Positions 1 through 8,563 of a stretch of 41,491 nt of DNA are shown one piece after another. Numbering within the stretch: the stretch's first letter is position 1; each line of letters begins with the position of its first letter. The DNA is from a bacterium (lineage in GTDB: Bacteria; Hydrothermota; DG-26; JAUXAN01), in the NCBI GenBank assembly GCA_030619885.1, contig JAUXAN010000020.1, positions 1-41,491 of the forward strand, given 5' to 3'. The position numbers and the translations under genes were made by a program. The notes under the pieces are model-generated. The model did no database searches, was not told the DNA's origin, and saw only the letters and a list, made by a program, of their open reading frames with translations.

Positions 1-1001
1 GTATCAAAAAACTTGGAACAGTTTCTCTATTTGGATTAGCATTCAAAACGGCTCTGTTTGAAGATATAGATGTTATCCATTGTGGGCATGTTGTTACAGG
101 GCTTATAGGATTGATTTTCAAGAAATTTTTAAATAGACCATACATAGTCTGGACTCACGCTCTTGAAATTATGCAGAACAGGTTTTCCCATTTAAGGTGT
201 TTTATCTTGAAAAATGCCGACAGGGTTATAACGAATAGTGAATTTACAAGAAGGCGGTTACTGGAGATTGGGGTAAAACCAGCAAACATTCTCAAAGTCC
301 ACCCAACTGTAGACATAACGAAGTTTAACCCTTATGTTAATGCTTCTTCGATTGTAAGAAAATACAAATTAGAGAAAAAGAGGGTACTTTTAACGGTTGC
401 ACGTTTAGAGGTTGGCCAGCACTATAAGGGGCAGGATATGGTTATAAAAACTCTACCGCAACTATTACATACCTTTCCAAATTTAGTATATCTTATAGTA
501 GGAGATGGTCCGGATATCTCTCGGCTTCAGTCACTGGCAAGAAAGTCAAATGTTGAAAAAAGTGTCATTTTTACAGGAGCGGTTTCTGACGAAGATATTC
601 CGAAATTTTATGTCGCTTCTGATCTTTATATTATGGCCAGCAGGAAGATTCGGAACGAAACAGGAGTAAAAGCAGAAGGATTTGGTATTGTCTTCATAGA
701 AGCAAATGCCTGTGGTAGGCCTGTGATTGGCGGCAGAGCTTGTGGAATTGAGGATGCGATAGTTGATGGTGTGACCGGACTATTGGTCAATCCCGAAGAT
801 ACAGAAGAGATAAGGAACGCTGTAGTGAGATTACTCTCTGATAGAAAACTTTCTCGTAGGTTTGGTCAGAACGGAAGGGCAAGAGTTTCGAAAGAAATGA
901 TTCCTGAAAAGGCAGTCGAAAAACTGAAAATATTGTACAGAGAGATCAACAGGAAGAAAGATATTGTTGAGTCGGTGAGAGAAAAAGGGGGATATAATTG
1001 A
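1..1001 (+). CDS. GT4-family glycosyltransferase, 5'-truncated by window edge
   Basis: Retaining glycosyltransferase of the GT4 / GT-B fold, expected to move a sugar from a nucleotide-sugar donor to a growing surface glycan at the cytoplasmic face of the membrane. The frame is open from base 3 with no start, so the N-terminal acceptor domain is partly missing; a TTG at 111 is probably internal, because the residues before it (…IHCGHVVTGLIG) align with the middle of the next gene. The donor-binding domain is complete and carries the family EX7E-type region EGFGIVFIEANACGRPVIGG, then DGVTGLLVNPED. It overlaps the following gene by four bases (TTGA) and is its close paralogue. Acceptor and donor sugars cannot be read from sequence. 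Confidence 0.93.
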   Translation, partial: IKKLGTVSLFGLAFKTALFEDIDVIHCGHVVTGLIGLIFKKFLNRPYIVWTHALEIMQNRFSHLRCFILKNADRVITNSEFTRRRLLEIGVKPANILKVHPTVDITKFNPYVNASSIVRKYKLEKKRVLLTVARLEVGQHYKGQDMVIKTLPQLLHTFPNLVYLIVGDGPDISRLQSLARKSNVEKSVIFTGAVSDEDIPKFYVASDLYIMASRKIRNETGVKAEGFGIVFIEANACGRPVIGGRACGIEDAIVDGVTGLLVNPEDTEEIRNAVVRLLSDRKLSRRFGQNGRARVSKEMIPEKAVEKLKILYREINRKKDIVESVREKGGYN

Positions 1002-2149
1002 AAGGTTTAAAGAAAAAACTGCTACTAATTACACCAGATTTCCCCCCACAAATTGGGGGAATCCAAAACATACTATACAATATCTGTAGAGAAGTGAACA
1101 AATCCAAAATAAGTGTTATTGCACCCAGAAGTAAGACTTTAACAAATTTTGACAGCCATCAAAATTTCAGAATCTACCGCACTCGCACATTTTCAGATTC
1201 CACAAAATTTCTCATCCCGTTTATGTTGATGAAAGGTCTCTCAGTCATCAAAAAGGAGAAACCGAAGTTGGTTATCTGTGGACATATATATGCAGGACCT
1301 ATCTGTCTCCTTTTTAAGAAGATTTTTAATATACCTTACTTGGTCTTTACCTATGCACTCGAAATTATGGATAGAAGATATGTAAATATGATTAAATTCA
1401 TATTGAAAAACGCGGAGAGAGTTGTAGTTTTAAGTGATTTTGTTGGAGAATACTTGGTAAATCTTGGACTAAAAGAGAAAATAGTGAAAATACCACCGAG
1501 TATTGATACTACTTTGTTCCATCCGGATGTAGATCCTATCCCAGTCATACGCAAGTATCATCTGGAAGGAAAGAAGATTATTCTGACCGTAGGAAGGTTA
1601 GATGCAAGGGAACAATACAAGGGGCATGATATAGTTATCAGAACACTCCCAACTGTGCTTGAATCTATTCCGAATTTGAGATATTTGATAGTGGGAGGAG
1701 GAACCGATGAGGTTCGACTCAAAAGGATTGTAAAAAAACTGCATCTGGAGGATATTGTGGTCTTCACAGGTTCTATACCTCATATACAGATAGCGCAGTT
1801 TTATACCGCATCCGATCTGTTCATTATGATGAGTAAAAAAATTGTGACGGATAGAAAGGTCAAAACAGAAGGGTTCGGCATCGTTTTTGCAGAAGCAAAT
1901 GCCTGTGGAAAACCTGTAATTGGGGGGAAAAGTGGAGGGGTTAGCGATGCTGTTTTGGATGGAGTCACAGGGCTATTGGTAGATCCAGAGAGTCAGAAAG
2001 AAATCGCCAATGCTATCGTTCAATTACTTAAAGATAGAAAACTTTCAAAGGGACTGGCGAAGAGAGGAAGGGAAAGAGTTTTGCAGGAACTCAGTCTTGG
2101 AAAAATTGCAGAGAGGGTAACTCTTCTCATTGAGGGGGTAATATCGTGA
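998..2149 (+). CDS. GT4-family glycosyltransferase
   Basis: Complete 383-residue GT-B glycosyltransferase, a normal length for GT4. The N-terminal domain opens with LLLITPDFPPQIGGIQN, the usual GT4 glycine-rich loop, and the C-terminal domain has KTEGFGIVFAEANACGKPVI followed by GGVSDAVLDGVTGLLVDPES, the nucleotide-diphosphate-sugar site. The TTG start at 998 sits inside the stop of the previous gene and behind a purine-rich AAAAAGGGGG ribosome site, so translational coupling is likely. It is strikingly similar to the upstream gene along the whole shared length (for example YALEIMDRRY against HALEIMQNRF), suggesting a tandem duplication whose products add successive sugars. The context (epimerase, AsnB) points to O-antigen or exopolysaccharide assembly. 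Confidence 0.95.
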   Translation: MKGLKKKLLLITPDFPPQIGGIQNILYNICREVNKSKISVIAPRSKTLTNFDSHQNFRIYRTRTFSDSTKFLIPFMLMKGLSVIKKEKPKLVICGHIYAGPICLLFKKIFNIPYLVFTYALEIMDRRYVNMIKFILKNAERVVVLSDFVGEYLVNLGLKEKIVKIPPSIDTTLFHPDVDPIPVIRKYHLEGKKIILTVGRLDAREQYKGHDIVIRTLPTVLESIPNLRYLIVGGGTDEVRLKRIVKKLHLEDIVVFTGSIPHIQIAQFYTASDLFIMMSKKIVTDRKVKTEGFGIVFAEANACGKPVIGGKSGGVSDAVLDGVTGLLVDPESQKEIANAIVQLLKDRKLSKGLAKRGRERVLQELSLGKIAERVTLLIEGVIS

Positions 2150-3189
2150 AAGTTCTGATTACAGGAGGAGTAGGGTTCATTGGCTGTAATGTTGCAAAGA
2201 GATTTATGGATGATGGCCACAAGGTAATCATTTTTGATAATCTTTCGAGAATTGGTTCTGAATCGAATCTCAAGTGGCTGCGATACAAGGGTGAATTCAT
2301 CTTTGTAAAAAGTGATATAAGAAATCGTGAACTTCTCGACAAGTTATTCATTGAACATAGAGAATTTGATGTGGTGATTCATTTGGCTGCGCAGGTTGCC
2401 GTCACGACATCGGTAACTAACCCCCAAGAAGACTTTGAGGTGAACACAATGGGGACTTTCAATATTTTAGAAACCATAAGAAAATCAGGTGCGAATCCAA
2501 TTTTGATATTCGCGTCTACGAACAAGGTTTACGGTAAAATGGACGAGATTAAAGTTGTTAAGAGGAAGAAAAGATACGAGTATAGAGACCTGCACAATGG
2601 GGTTTCAGAGAATGTGGGGCTTGATTTCTATTCTCCTTATGGGTGTTCAAAGGGGGCTGCTGACCAATACATCCGTGACTACTCGAGAATATACGGTCTC
2701 AGAACAGTGGTGCTGAGGCAATCTTGTATCTATGGCTACAGACAATTTGGCGTAGAGGATCAGGGTTGGGTTGCATGGTTTGTTATTGCGTCAATTTCAG
2801 GTAGGAGAATCACCATATATGGAGATGGAAAACAGGTAAGGGATATACTCTTCATTGATGACCTGGTTGATCTCATTATGAAAGTAATCTCTAAAATAGA
2901 AATAGCAAAAGGGAAAGTTTACAACGTTGGTGGTTCCATAAAAAACAGCATCTCTTTGTTAGAATTGATTGACATACTGGAATCTATTATGGATAAAAAG
3001 ATTGCTTATATCTTTAGTGATTGGCGTCCCGGAGATCAAAAAATTTATGTTTCTGATATTAGAAGAGCAAAGAAGGCTCTCAAATGGACACCCACGGTTG
3101 ATGTTAAAACCGGGGTCAAGAAATTGTTGAACTGGGTCGTTTCAGAAAGAAAAGAGATTGATAAGGTGTTAAGAGAAAAGGAAGGATGA
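2146..3189 (+). CDS. NAD-dependent epimerase/dehydratase, CDP-paratose 2-epimerase-like
   Basis: Extended short-chain dehydrogenase of 347 residues acting on a nucleotide sugar. The NAD-binding Rossmann motif TGGVGFIG lies at residues 6-13 (usual form TGGAGFIG), and the catalytic YxxxK is Y165-G-C-S-K169. The segment FGVEDQGWVAWF and the preceding YGYRQ are typical of the CDP-paratose 2-epimerase (tyvelose-forming) branch, so a 2-epimerase of a dideoxyhexose is my best guess; UDP-glucose/galactose epimerase or dehydratase activity is not excluded. It starts with GTG at 2146, overlapping the upstream stop as GTGA, behind TGAGGGGG. It belongs to the glycosyltransferase operon and probably prepares a donor sugar for it. 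Confidence 0.9.
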   Translation: MKVLITGGVGFIGCNVAKRFMDDGHKVIIFDNLSRIGSESNLKWLRYKGEFIFVKSDIRNRELLDKLFIEHREFDVVIHLAAQVAVTTSVTNPQEDFEVNTMGTFNILETIRKSGANPILIFASTNKVYGKMDEIKVVKRKKRYEYRDLHNGVSENVGLDFYSPYGCSKGAADQYIRDYSRIYGLRTVVLRQSCIYGYRQFGVEDQGWVAWFVIASISGRRITIYGDGKQVRDILFIDDLVDLIMKVISKIEIAKGKVYNVGGSIKNSISLLELIDILESIMDKKIAYIFSDWRPGDQKIYVSDIRRAKKALKWTPTVDVKTGVKKLLNWVVSERKEIDKVLREKEG

Positions 3190-3190
3190 G

Positions 3191-5068
3191 ATGTGTGGGA
3201 TATGTGGGACTGTAAGGCTCTGTAGTGAGTCGTTGATAAAACGGATGTGTGATGTGATGAGACATCGAGGGCCCGATGATGAGGGGTACTACCTTGATAA
3301 GGTGAATAAAGTTGCTCTTGGTGTGAGAAGGTTGAGCATCATCGATGTGGAAGGCGGGCATCAACCTATTCATAATGAAGATGGATCTGTATGGCTCGTC
3401 TTTAATGGTGAGATATATAACTACAAAGAGTTGAGGATTGAATTAGAAAAGAAAGGTCATAGATTTTATACCAGGACCGATACGGAAACGATAGTTCACT
3501 TGTATGAAGAAGAGGGGGAAGACTGTGTCAAGAAATTGGATGGGATGTTCGCATTTGCAATATGGGATAGAGAGAGAAAAAAGATGTTCATTGCTCGAGA
3601 TCGATTAGGTATAAAACCTTTCTATTATACCAATAATAGAGGAAGGTTTATATTTGCATCAGAGATCAAAGCAATATTAGAATATCAAGGTATGGATAGA
3701 GAAACAGATACAGAGGGTCTCCTTTCCTATCTTACCCTTCAATATGTTCTCGCACCTATGACGATGTTTAAAGGGATTAAGAAACTTTTACCAGGACACA
3801 TACTGAGTATCCATAATAATAAAGTTGAAGATAGGTGTTACTGGGATTTGGATTTCTTTAATAATACCCGTGTTGAAGATGAAGAGATTTGTGTAGAGAA
3901 GATTGAAGAGATGTTTAAAAAATCTGTCGAGTCCAGGCTTATATCCGATGTTCCTCTTGGAGCATTATTGAGTGGTGGTATTGACTCGAGTATAGTAGTA
4001 GCGATGATGAGCAGCATCTTGAATCGACCTGTGGAAACCTTTACGGTCGGCTTCACTGTGAAAAAGGATTACGATGAGACAAAATATGCACGAGAAGTAG
4101 CAAGTTTTTTGGGAACCACTCATCACGAGTTGATTCTCCACCCGAAAACTGCAGAGATACTCCCAAAGATTATCTGGCACTTGGATGAACCGATAGCTGA
4201 CCAGGCTGCCCTTCCTACTTATCTGATCTGCCAGTTGGCAAAGAAACATGTAACCGTACTTTTAACTGGAGAAGGTGGAGATGAACTCTTTGCAGGCTAT
4301 CCCAGGTATATCCTTGACAGATTTGCAGAGTTTCTCCATCAGTTCCCTCATATCTCCAATAAATCAATGATAAAAAGATTAATAAATCCCCTTCCGTTTG
4401 GATCAACTTTAAAGAGAAGGATGATTAAACTCTTCTCTTCGGAAAGTGACGCATTTGATAGGAATGTTGAGTGGCTATCGATTTTCAACAAAGAAGAGCT
4501 AAATGCTCTTCTCTCACCTCATCTGAAGCAGATTCTCAACAACAGACATCCTGTAGAGGATGTGCGTAAATATTTTAAGGGGAAAGAATCTCTTGACAGA
4601 TTGATACATATTGATATGAAGACCTGGCTTGTCGATGACATACTTGCAAAGGTGGACAAGATGAGTATGGCTACATCGGTTGAAGCCCGAGTTCCGTTTC
4701 TTGACCATAAACTGGTCGAATATGTGCTTACCCTTCAACCATATATGAAATTGAGAGAGTTAACCACCAAGTATGTCCTTAAGAAAATCGCTTACAAATT
4801 TCTCCCAAAGCAGATTATAAGAAGGAAGAAGCAGGCATTCAGAATTCCTACTGAAAGATGGTTCAGAGAGGAATTGAGAGATATGGTGTGTGATTTTTTA
4901 TTGTCTCGGAAAAGTCTTAACCAGGGTTATTTCGTTCCCGAATATATACAACACATTGCAAAACAACATTTCGATGGAAGAGAAGATAACTCGCAGAAAC
5001 TGTGGAATCTGTTGTGCTTTGAACTGTGGCATAGAATTTATATTGAAAATGATAAATCTCTGCTCTGA
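3191..5068 (+). CDS. asnB: asparagine synthase (glutamine-hydrolysing)
   Basis: Class II glutamine amidotransferase of 625 residues, the normal AsnB length. The protein begins MCGICG, so Cys2 becomes the N-terminal nucleophile that releases ammonia from glutamine; RHRGPDDEG and NGEIYNY follow in the glutaminase domain. The C-terminal synthetase domain carries the ATP-pyrophosphatase loop S261-G-G-I-D-S266 and later EARVPFLDH. The start codon lies directly after the stop of the epimerase gene with AGGA upstream. AsnB paralogues inside glycan clusters often amidate sugars or other acceptors rather than make free asparagine, so the true acceptor is open. It closes the polysaccharide operon; I see no obvious terminator after it. 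Confidence 0.95.
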   Translation: MCGICGTVRLCSESLIKRMCDVMRHRGPDDEGYYLDKVNKVALGVRRLSIIDVEGGHQPIHNEDGSVWLVFNGEIYNYKELRIELEKKGHRFYTRTDTETIVHLYEEEGEDCVKKLDGMFAFAIWDRERKKMFIARDRLGIKPFYYTNNRGRFIFASEIKAILEYQGMDRETDTEGLLSYLTLQYVLAPMTMFKGIKKLLPGHILSIHNNKVEDRCYWDLDFFNNTRVEDEEICVEKIEEMFKKSVESRLISDVPLGALLSGGIDSSIVVAMMSSILNRPVETFTVGFTVKKDYDETKYAREVASFLGTTHHELILHPKTAEILPKIIWHLDEPIADQAALPTYLICQLAKKHVTVLLTGEGGDELFAGYPRYILDRFAEFLHQFPHISNKSMIKRLINPLPFGSTLKRRMIKLFSSESDAFDRNVEWLSIFNKEELNALLSPHLKQILNNRHPVEDVRKYFKGKESLDRLIHIDMKTWLVDDILAKVDKMSMATSVEARVPFLDHKLVEYVLTLQPYMKLRELTTKYVLKKIAYKFLPKQIIRRKKQAFRIPTERWFREELRDMVCDFLLSRKSLNQGYFVPEYIQHIAKQHFDGREDNSQKLWNLLCFELWHRIYIENDKSLL

Positions 5069-5120
5069 TTGAAGATGAGAAGGTAAATACTCAGTGAACC
5101 CCGTTATGCAAGCTAAGTTA

Positions 5121-5181
5121 TGGAGTGCAACAACCGTGTTGTTGTCTATCCAAAAAGCATTGACACGGTCAATGCACTCCA
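5121..5181. repeat. nested three-hairpin palindromic element
   Basis: Outer arms TGGAGTGCA (5121-5129) and TGCACTCCA (5173-5181) are perfectly complementary. Inside them sit two perfect hairpins: CAACAAC-CGT-GTTGTTG (5128-5144) and GCATTGAC-ACG-GTCAATGC (5157-5175), whose trinucleotide loops are themselves complementary. The structure can fold as a cruciform or a clover-like RNA. It resembles MITE-like or REP-like intergenic palindromes; there is no transposase nearby and no poly-T tail of a terminator. Confidence 0.75.
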
Positions 5182-5199
5182 GACAAAGAAGTTTTACTC

Positions 5200-5284
5200 A
5201 ATCCGTGCAATCTGTTATACGACCCGTAGGGGTGGCTTGGAATAGATTATATAAAAATTTAAATGTGGTTAAGTGAATATTTAC
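5200..5284 (+). repeat. dispersed leader repeat, copy 1
   Basis: Blocks shared in the same order with 22336-22399: AATCCGTGNAATCTGT, then GGCTTGGAATA, then GTGGTYAAGTGAATATTTAC. Both copies end immediately before an ATG. This copy carries extra bases between the first two blocks. It suggests the GTG at 5273 belongs to the repeat rather than to the gene. Confidence 0.65.
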
Positions 5285-6163
5285 ATGAGAAGTAGATGTC
5301 CATTCTGCTCTGAGGTTATGTACCATTTTTATACCTGGGGAGATCAAGAATATGTGAGATGCAGGCATTGTGCGTTTGTCCGTCTTCTAACTTCTCGTGA
5401 GGGTATAACCAGGATACATCAGAAATCTATCGATCCCCCTTCTGTCCTATCCGAACGGAGCTCTCATCGAACCCCTGTTTTTCATGCGCTGGCTGAAAAG
5501 ATAACCAGTCTGATTACTGATGGAAAGGTATTGGATATAGGATGTTCAACAGGAGATTTTCTGCGCATAATGAAGGGGTATGGGTATGACTGCTATGGTG
5601 TAGAATTGAATAAGCCTCTTGCAGAATATGCCAGAGAGAGTTTTGGAGCAAATATTCGTATAGCCCCCGTTGAGAAAGCAAATTTTCCTGAAGATTTTTT
5701 TGATTTAGTAACTCTGTGGGAAGTGATAGAACACACAGCAAATCCGGGTGTGGTTTTAAAAGAGTGCTTTCGCATACTGAAAAAAGGTGGGCTGCTCTGT
5801 ATGATAGTTCCAAATTTCACTTTCAGTTTTCCCAAGGAGAGACTGATACTGGCGATTTTAAGAACTTTCACCAGGGAAAGAGCGAAAAGGCATAGGTTCT
5901 TACAGGGGGAGACGCATCCTAACTGGTTCACCACATCATCTCTTGTGAAAGTGGTGGGGGGGACTGGATTCAAGATTTTCGATTCAGGCCCCACAGACTA
6001 TTCGTATCCATCTGGCATTTTAATAAATTTAGGATTGCAGAACCTATGGTTGAATAAGTTCCTGGGTTGGTTCCGTCTTTTCTACAATTCTATTGCCAGA
6101 ATATTCTATAGAATTTCCAAGATAAATATTGGAACCAACATCACTCTATACGCCTTCAAATGA
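5285..6163 (+). CDS. class I SAM-dependent methyltransferase with N-terminal zinc ribbon
   Basis: Predicted methyltransferase of 292 residues. Four cysteines in two CxxC pairs (C5, C8, C26, C29) form a small zinc ribbon at the N-terminus, as in C-methyltransferases acting on nucleotide-linked deoxysugars. The SAM-binding motif VLDIGCSTGDFL starts near residue 82, followed by the acidic motif II region GVELNKP and the post-loop DLVTLWEVIEH. I chose ATG 5285 over GTG 5273 because the bases just before it are part of a repeat also found before meaB. Position downstream of the glycan operon suggests sugar or glycolipid methylation, but the substrate cannot be deduced. The C-terminal third contains hydrophobic stretches that might contact the membrane. 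Confidence 0.85.
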   Translation: MRSRCPFCSEVMYHFYTWGDQEYVRCRHCAFVRLLTSREGITRIHQKSIDPPSVLSERSSHRTPVFHALAEKITSLITDGKVLDIGCSTGDFLRIMKGYGYDCYGVELNKPLAEYARESFGANIRIAPVEKANFPEDFFDLVTLWEVIEHTANPGVVLKECFRILKKGGLLCMIVPNFTFSFPKERLILAILRTFTRERAKRHRFLQGETHPNWFTTSSLVKVVGGTGFKIFDSGPTDYSYPSGILINLGLQNLWLNKFLGWFRLFYNSIARIFYRISKINIGTNITLYAFK

Positions 6164-6179
6164 AATATCCAAAATAGAT

Positions 6180-6569
6180 ATGTTTAATCTTACATCTTCA
6201 GAGAGGACGGTTGTGATTTTTCTTGTTGTTACCCTGCTTGTTGGAAATGTTGTTCTGTTCATTAAATTTAAAAAAAAGGACTTTGCTGAGGAGATAAAGT
6301 TTGTGGGTGAAGAAAGACCCTCACTGGATGATGTCATTGAGGAGACAGAAAGATTTGTTAAAGAGAATAGAAGGAATCTCATAGTTGATATAAATACCGC
6401 ATCCGAAGAGGAGTTGCAGTTTCTTCCTGGAATTGGACCATCTATTGCAAAAAGAATCATTGACTATAGAAAAAATAGAAGATTTGGAACCAAAGAGGAG
6501 ATTATGCGAGTCAAGGGTATTGGAAAGGTAAAGTATGAGAGATTAAAAGATTATATTAAAGTGAGATAA
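6180..6569 (+). CDS. ComEA-like helix-hairpin-helix protein with membrane anchor
   Basis: Small protein (129 residues from ATG 6180) with one N-terminal membrane segment (VVIFLVVTLLVGNVVLFI), a charged linker, and a C-terminal pair of helix-hairpin-helix motifs: DINTASEEELQFLPGIGPSI and later IMRVKGIGKVKYERL. This is the layout of ComEA-type DNA-binding proteins, which hold double-stranded DNA at the cell surface during uptake; many bacteria keep short versions without a proven competence role. An upstream TTG at 6129 would overlap the methyltransferase by 35 bases, and ATG 6180 leaves a 16-base gap, so I prefer the latter. No other competence gene is visible in the window. Confidence 0.85.
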   Translation: MFNLTSSERTVVIFLVVTLLVGNVVLFIKFKKKDFAEEIKFVGEERPSLDDVIEETERFVKENRRNLIVDINTASEEELQFLPGIGPSIAKRIIDYRKNRRFGTKEEIMRVKGIGKVKYERLKDYIKVR

Positions 6570-6633
6570 AGAGAGGTTGGGCTACTTTTTGTAAAATTGT
6601 GAGAGGGAAGGTACATGGTACCCTGGTACCAGT

Positions 6634-7163
6634 AGGATTAAGCCAAGAATTATATTTGACAAAATCAAACCTTATTTTGATGCTCCAGAGGCAATTGTCA
6701 TTACTGGGATGAGAAGAACCGGTAAAACCACTCTCCTTAATTTTATTTATGAACAAATTGATTAAAAAAATTAACCGTTTCTGGATTTAGAGAATCCACT
6801 AAATAGAAGATATTTTGAAGAATCTAACTATGAACGAATCAAGATTTCATTTGAGGCATTGGGAATTGACTTTACTCGTAAGCCAATCATCTTGCTAAAC
6901 TCGGTGAGGGTGGTCTCTTCGAAAACAGTATTTTCCAAAATCTCAGATTAAAAGGCGAACTTAACTACTATCAAAGAAAAAGTGGCACTGAGATTGACTT
7001 CATTCTGGATAAAAAAAGGGCCTATGAGGTCAAATCGAATCCTCGAGAATCTGATATTAAAAAACTAAAAGATATGGCTATGAAATTAAATTTGGAAGAA
7101 TTTAAAATCATCTCGAAAAATTATTGCAAGTTAAAAAACATTATATATGGTTTTATGCTGTGA
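6634..7163 (+). pseudogene. decayed AAA ATPase (DUF4143-type) gene
   Basis: Remnant of a P-loop ATPase of the AAA_14/DUF4143 family. Frame 1 (6634-6765) encodes RIIFDKIKPYFDAP and then the Walker A region VITGMRRTGKTTLLNF, ending in TAA. A second frame (from 6778) continues FLDLENPLNRRYFEES. A third frame (6891-7163) gives LAKLGEGGLFENSIFQNL and the DUF4143 tail GTEIDFILDKKRAYEVKSNP, ending in TGA. Intact relatives are around 400 residues, so roughly half the gene, including the Walker B region, is deleted as well as frameshifted. It cannot make an active ATPase. A perfect palindrome TGGTACC-CT-GGTACCA (6616-6631) lies just upstream. Confidence 0.8.
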
Positions 7164-7262
7164 TTATGAATACGAGTCCTCAGAGCGCATTGAAAAGATA
7201 CCTTATTATCGCATGAGTGTTAGGGATATGGATTAAGGAGACAATATTAAAATATAAGAGAC

Positions 7263-7296
7263 TTGGGGTTATAAGTTAAAAAGGACTTGACCCCAA
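7263..7296. repeat. TTGGGGT/ACCCCAA inverted repeat
   Basis: Arms TTGGGGT (7263-7269) and ACCCCAA (7290-7296) flank a 20-base loop. The right half (GGACTTGACCCCAA) resembles the 'ACCTGACCCCAAA' tag at 14273-14285; both may be degenerate REP-type tags. There is no T-run, so I do not call it a terminator. Confidence 0.4.
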
Positions 7297-7356
7297 CAAC
7301 AGAGACAATCTGTCGTTAGGCGAAATTGCCTCAATAATAAAAAGGGGCTGGAGCCT

Positions 7357-8055
7357 ATGAAGCAAAAAATAAAATTATTTGTTAAATTTCTTCTTTCCAA
7401 GTTTGGTTTCCAAATTCAACGCATACCTTCTAGCAAGCCTAACCCGATTCATTTAGAAAACGATGATGAAACATTTGGTTCTTTAATGAAACAAATTGAA
7501 GGCTACACCATTGTGAGCCGAGCAAGATGCTTTATCCTTTACCAATTTGCAAAACAGGCTAGAACTATGAACGCTGACGTTTCTGAAATTGGTGTCTATA
7601 GGGGTGGAACCGCAAAGTTAATCTCAAAAGTAGTTGCTGGAAATGCTCAAACCGTCCATCTTTTTGATACGTTCTCAGGGATGCCACCAACTGATTCCAC
7701 TAAAGACCTTCATAAGGAGGGAGATTTTTCGGATACGATGATTGACGAGGTCAAGAAATATCTAAAAGATTGTAACAATGTTCGGTTTTATCAAGGCTTT
7801 TTCCCAGACACTTCTGGCCCCGTAATCAATCTGCAATTCTGCTTTGTTCATATTGACGTTGATATTTATAAATCGGTACTAGATTGTTGCGAGTTCTTTT
7901 ACCCACGAATGATAAAGGGCGGCATAATGGTCTTTGATGACTATGGCTTTTTGAGTTGCTTTGGTGCAAAAATGGCAGTTGATGAATTTTTCTCAGATAA
8001 GGTAGAATCCCCTTGCTACCTCCCAACGGGACAATGTTTCGTCATTAAACTTTAA
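7357..8055 (+). CDS. TylF/MycF-family O-methyltransferase
   Basis: Predicted SAM-dependent O-methyltransferase of 232 residues in the macrocin O-methyltransferase (TylF) family, whose members methylate sugar hydroxyls and are common in surface-glycan loci. Visible family marks are the SAM-site segment EIGVYRGGTAKLI, HLFDTFSGMPPTD, the metal-binding region FVHIDVDIYKS with its paired aspartates, and GGIMVFDDYG. Length is normal. The ATG start follows GGAG with suitable spacing. The gene stands alone between a decayed ATPase and a repeat-rich gap, apart from the polysaccharide operon but likely serving it. The acceptor is unknown. Confidence 0.87.
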   Translation: MKQKIKLFVKFLLSKFGFQIQRIPSSKPNPIHLENDDETFGSLMKQIEGYTIVSRARCFILYQFAKQARTMNADVSEIGVYRGGTAKLISKVVAGNAQTVHLFDTFSGMPPTDSTKDLHKEGDFSDTMIDEVKKYLKDCNNVRFYQGFFPDTSGPVINLQFCFVHIDVDIYKSVLDCCEFFYPRMIKGGIMVFDDYGFLSCFGAKMAVDEFFSDKVESPCYLPTGQCFVIKL

Positions 8056-8248
8056 GAGGAATGGTTAAATTTATAGATGGGTAGGCATACCCGACATCAC
8101 TCTTAATAATTTTATTGGTTATATCTCTATATTTAAAATCTTGTCCATACGGATCTTGTGGAAAAATTTGCATTCATCTGCCTCCCTATTTTTAAAAAGT
8201 AGTTATTTTCTCAATAATATCATCTTCTTCTTTTCCTTCAGCCCCACT
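8056..8248. other. gene-free gap with one CCATACGG copy
   Basis: First part of a 725-base gap before the regulator gene. It holds a single half-palindrome GTCCATACGGATC (core CCATACGG, 8145-8152) and a short GGGTA/TACCC hairpin near 8090. No supported reading frame is seen here. Confidence 0.5.
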
Positions 8249-8493
8249 TTAAAACCTAAATCCTTTCTCAGTAAAAAGTTTCAAGCAAGCATCTACCGCA
8301 TTAGGATCATAGATACCCCTATTCTGTAAGGTTTCCTCTAATGCCTTATCTATACCGCGAGCCGCTTGATAAGGCCGGTAAGAGGACATAGCCTCCGCAA
8401 TATCAGCTAACCCCAAAATCCTTGCTTCCAGGAGAATCTCTCCGTCCGACAGACCTGCAAGATATCCAGAACCAACCATCCTTAAATCCTCTA
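8249..8493 (-). pseudogene. C-terminal fragment of an HD-GYP phosphodiesterase
   Basis: On the - strand a short frame encodes GSGYLAGLSDGEILLEARIL, then DIAEAMSSYRPYQAARGIDK and NAVDACLKLFTEKGF, which is the characteristic end of HD-GYP domains (usual forms GSGYPxGL, VADVVEAM, RPYRPALGIDKALEEI). The metal-binding HD and HHE parts are absent, and the frame runs back only to about 8493 (VEDLRMVGSGY). HD-GYP enzymes degrade cyclic di-GMP; this fragment of about 80 residues has no catalytic centre and is best read as a gene relic. An ATG at 8477-8479 would allow a 76-residue product, but I doubt it is made. Confidence 0.75.
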
Positions 8494-8563
8494 CCCCACA
8501 TTATTTCCCCTAATATCTTCCCGAATCTTCTGTGCCTTACTCTGTTTTAATCTGTCCATTCTG

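Noticed and set aside
5094-5276. A 60-codon frame between asnB and the methyltransferase
   Set aside because: It is made of the nested palindrome and the leader repeat; it has no protein-like features.
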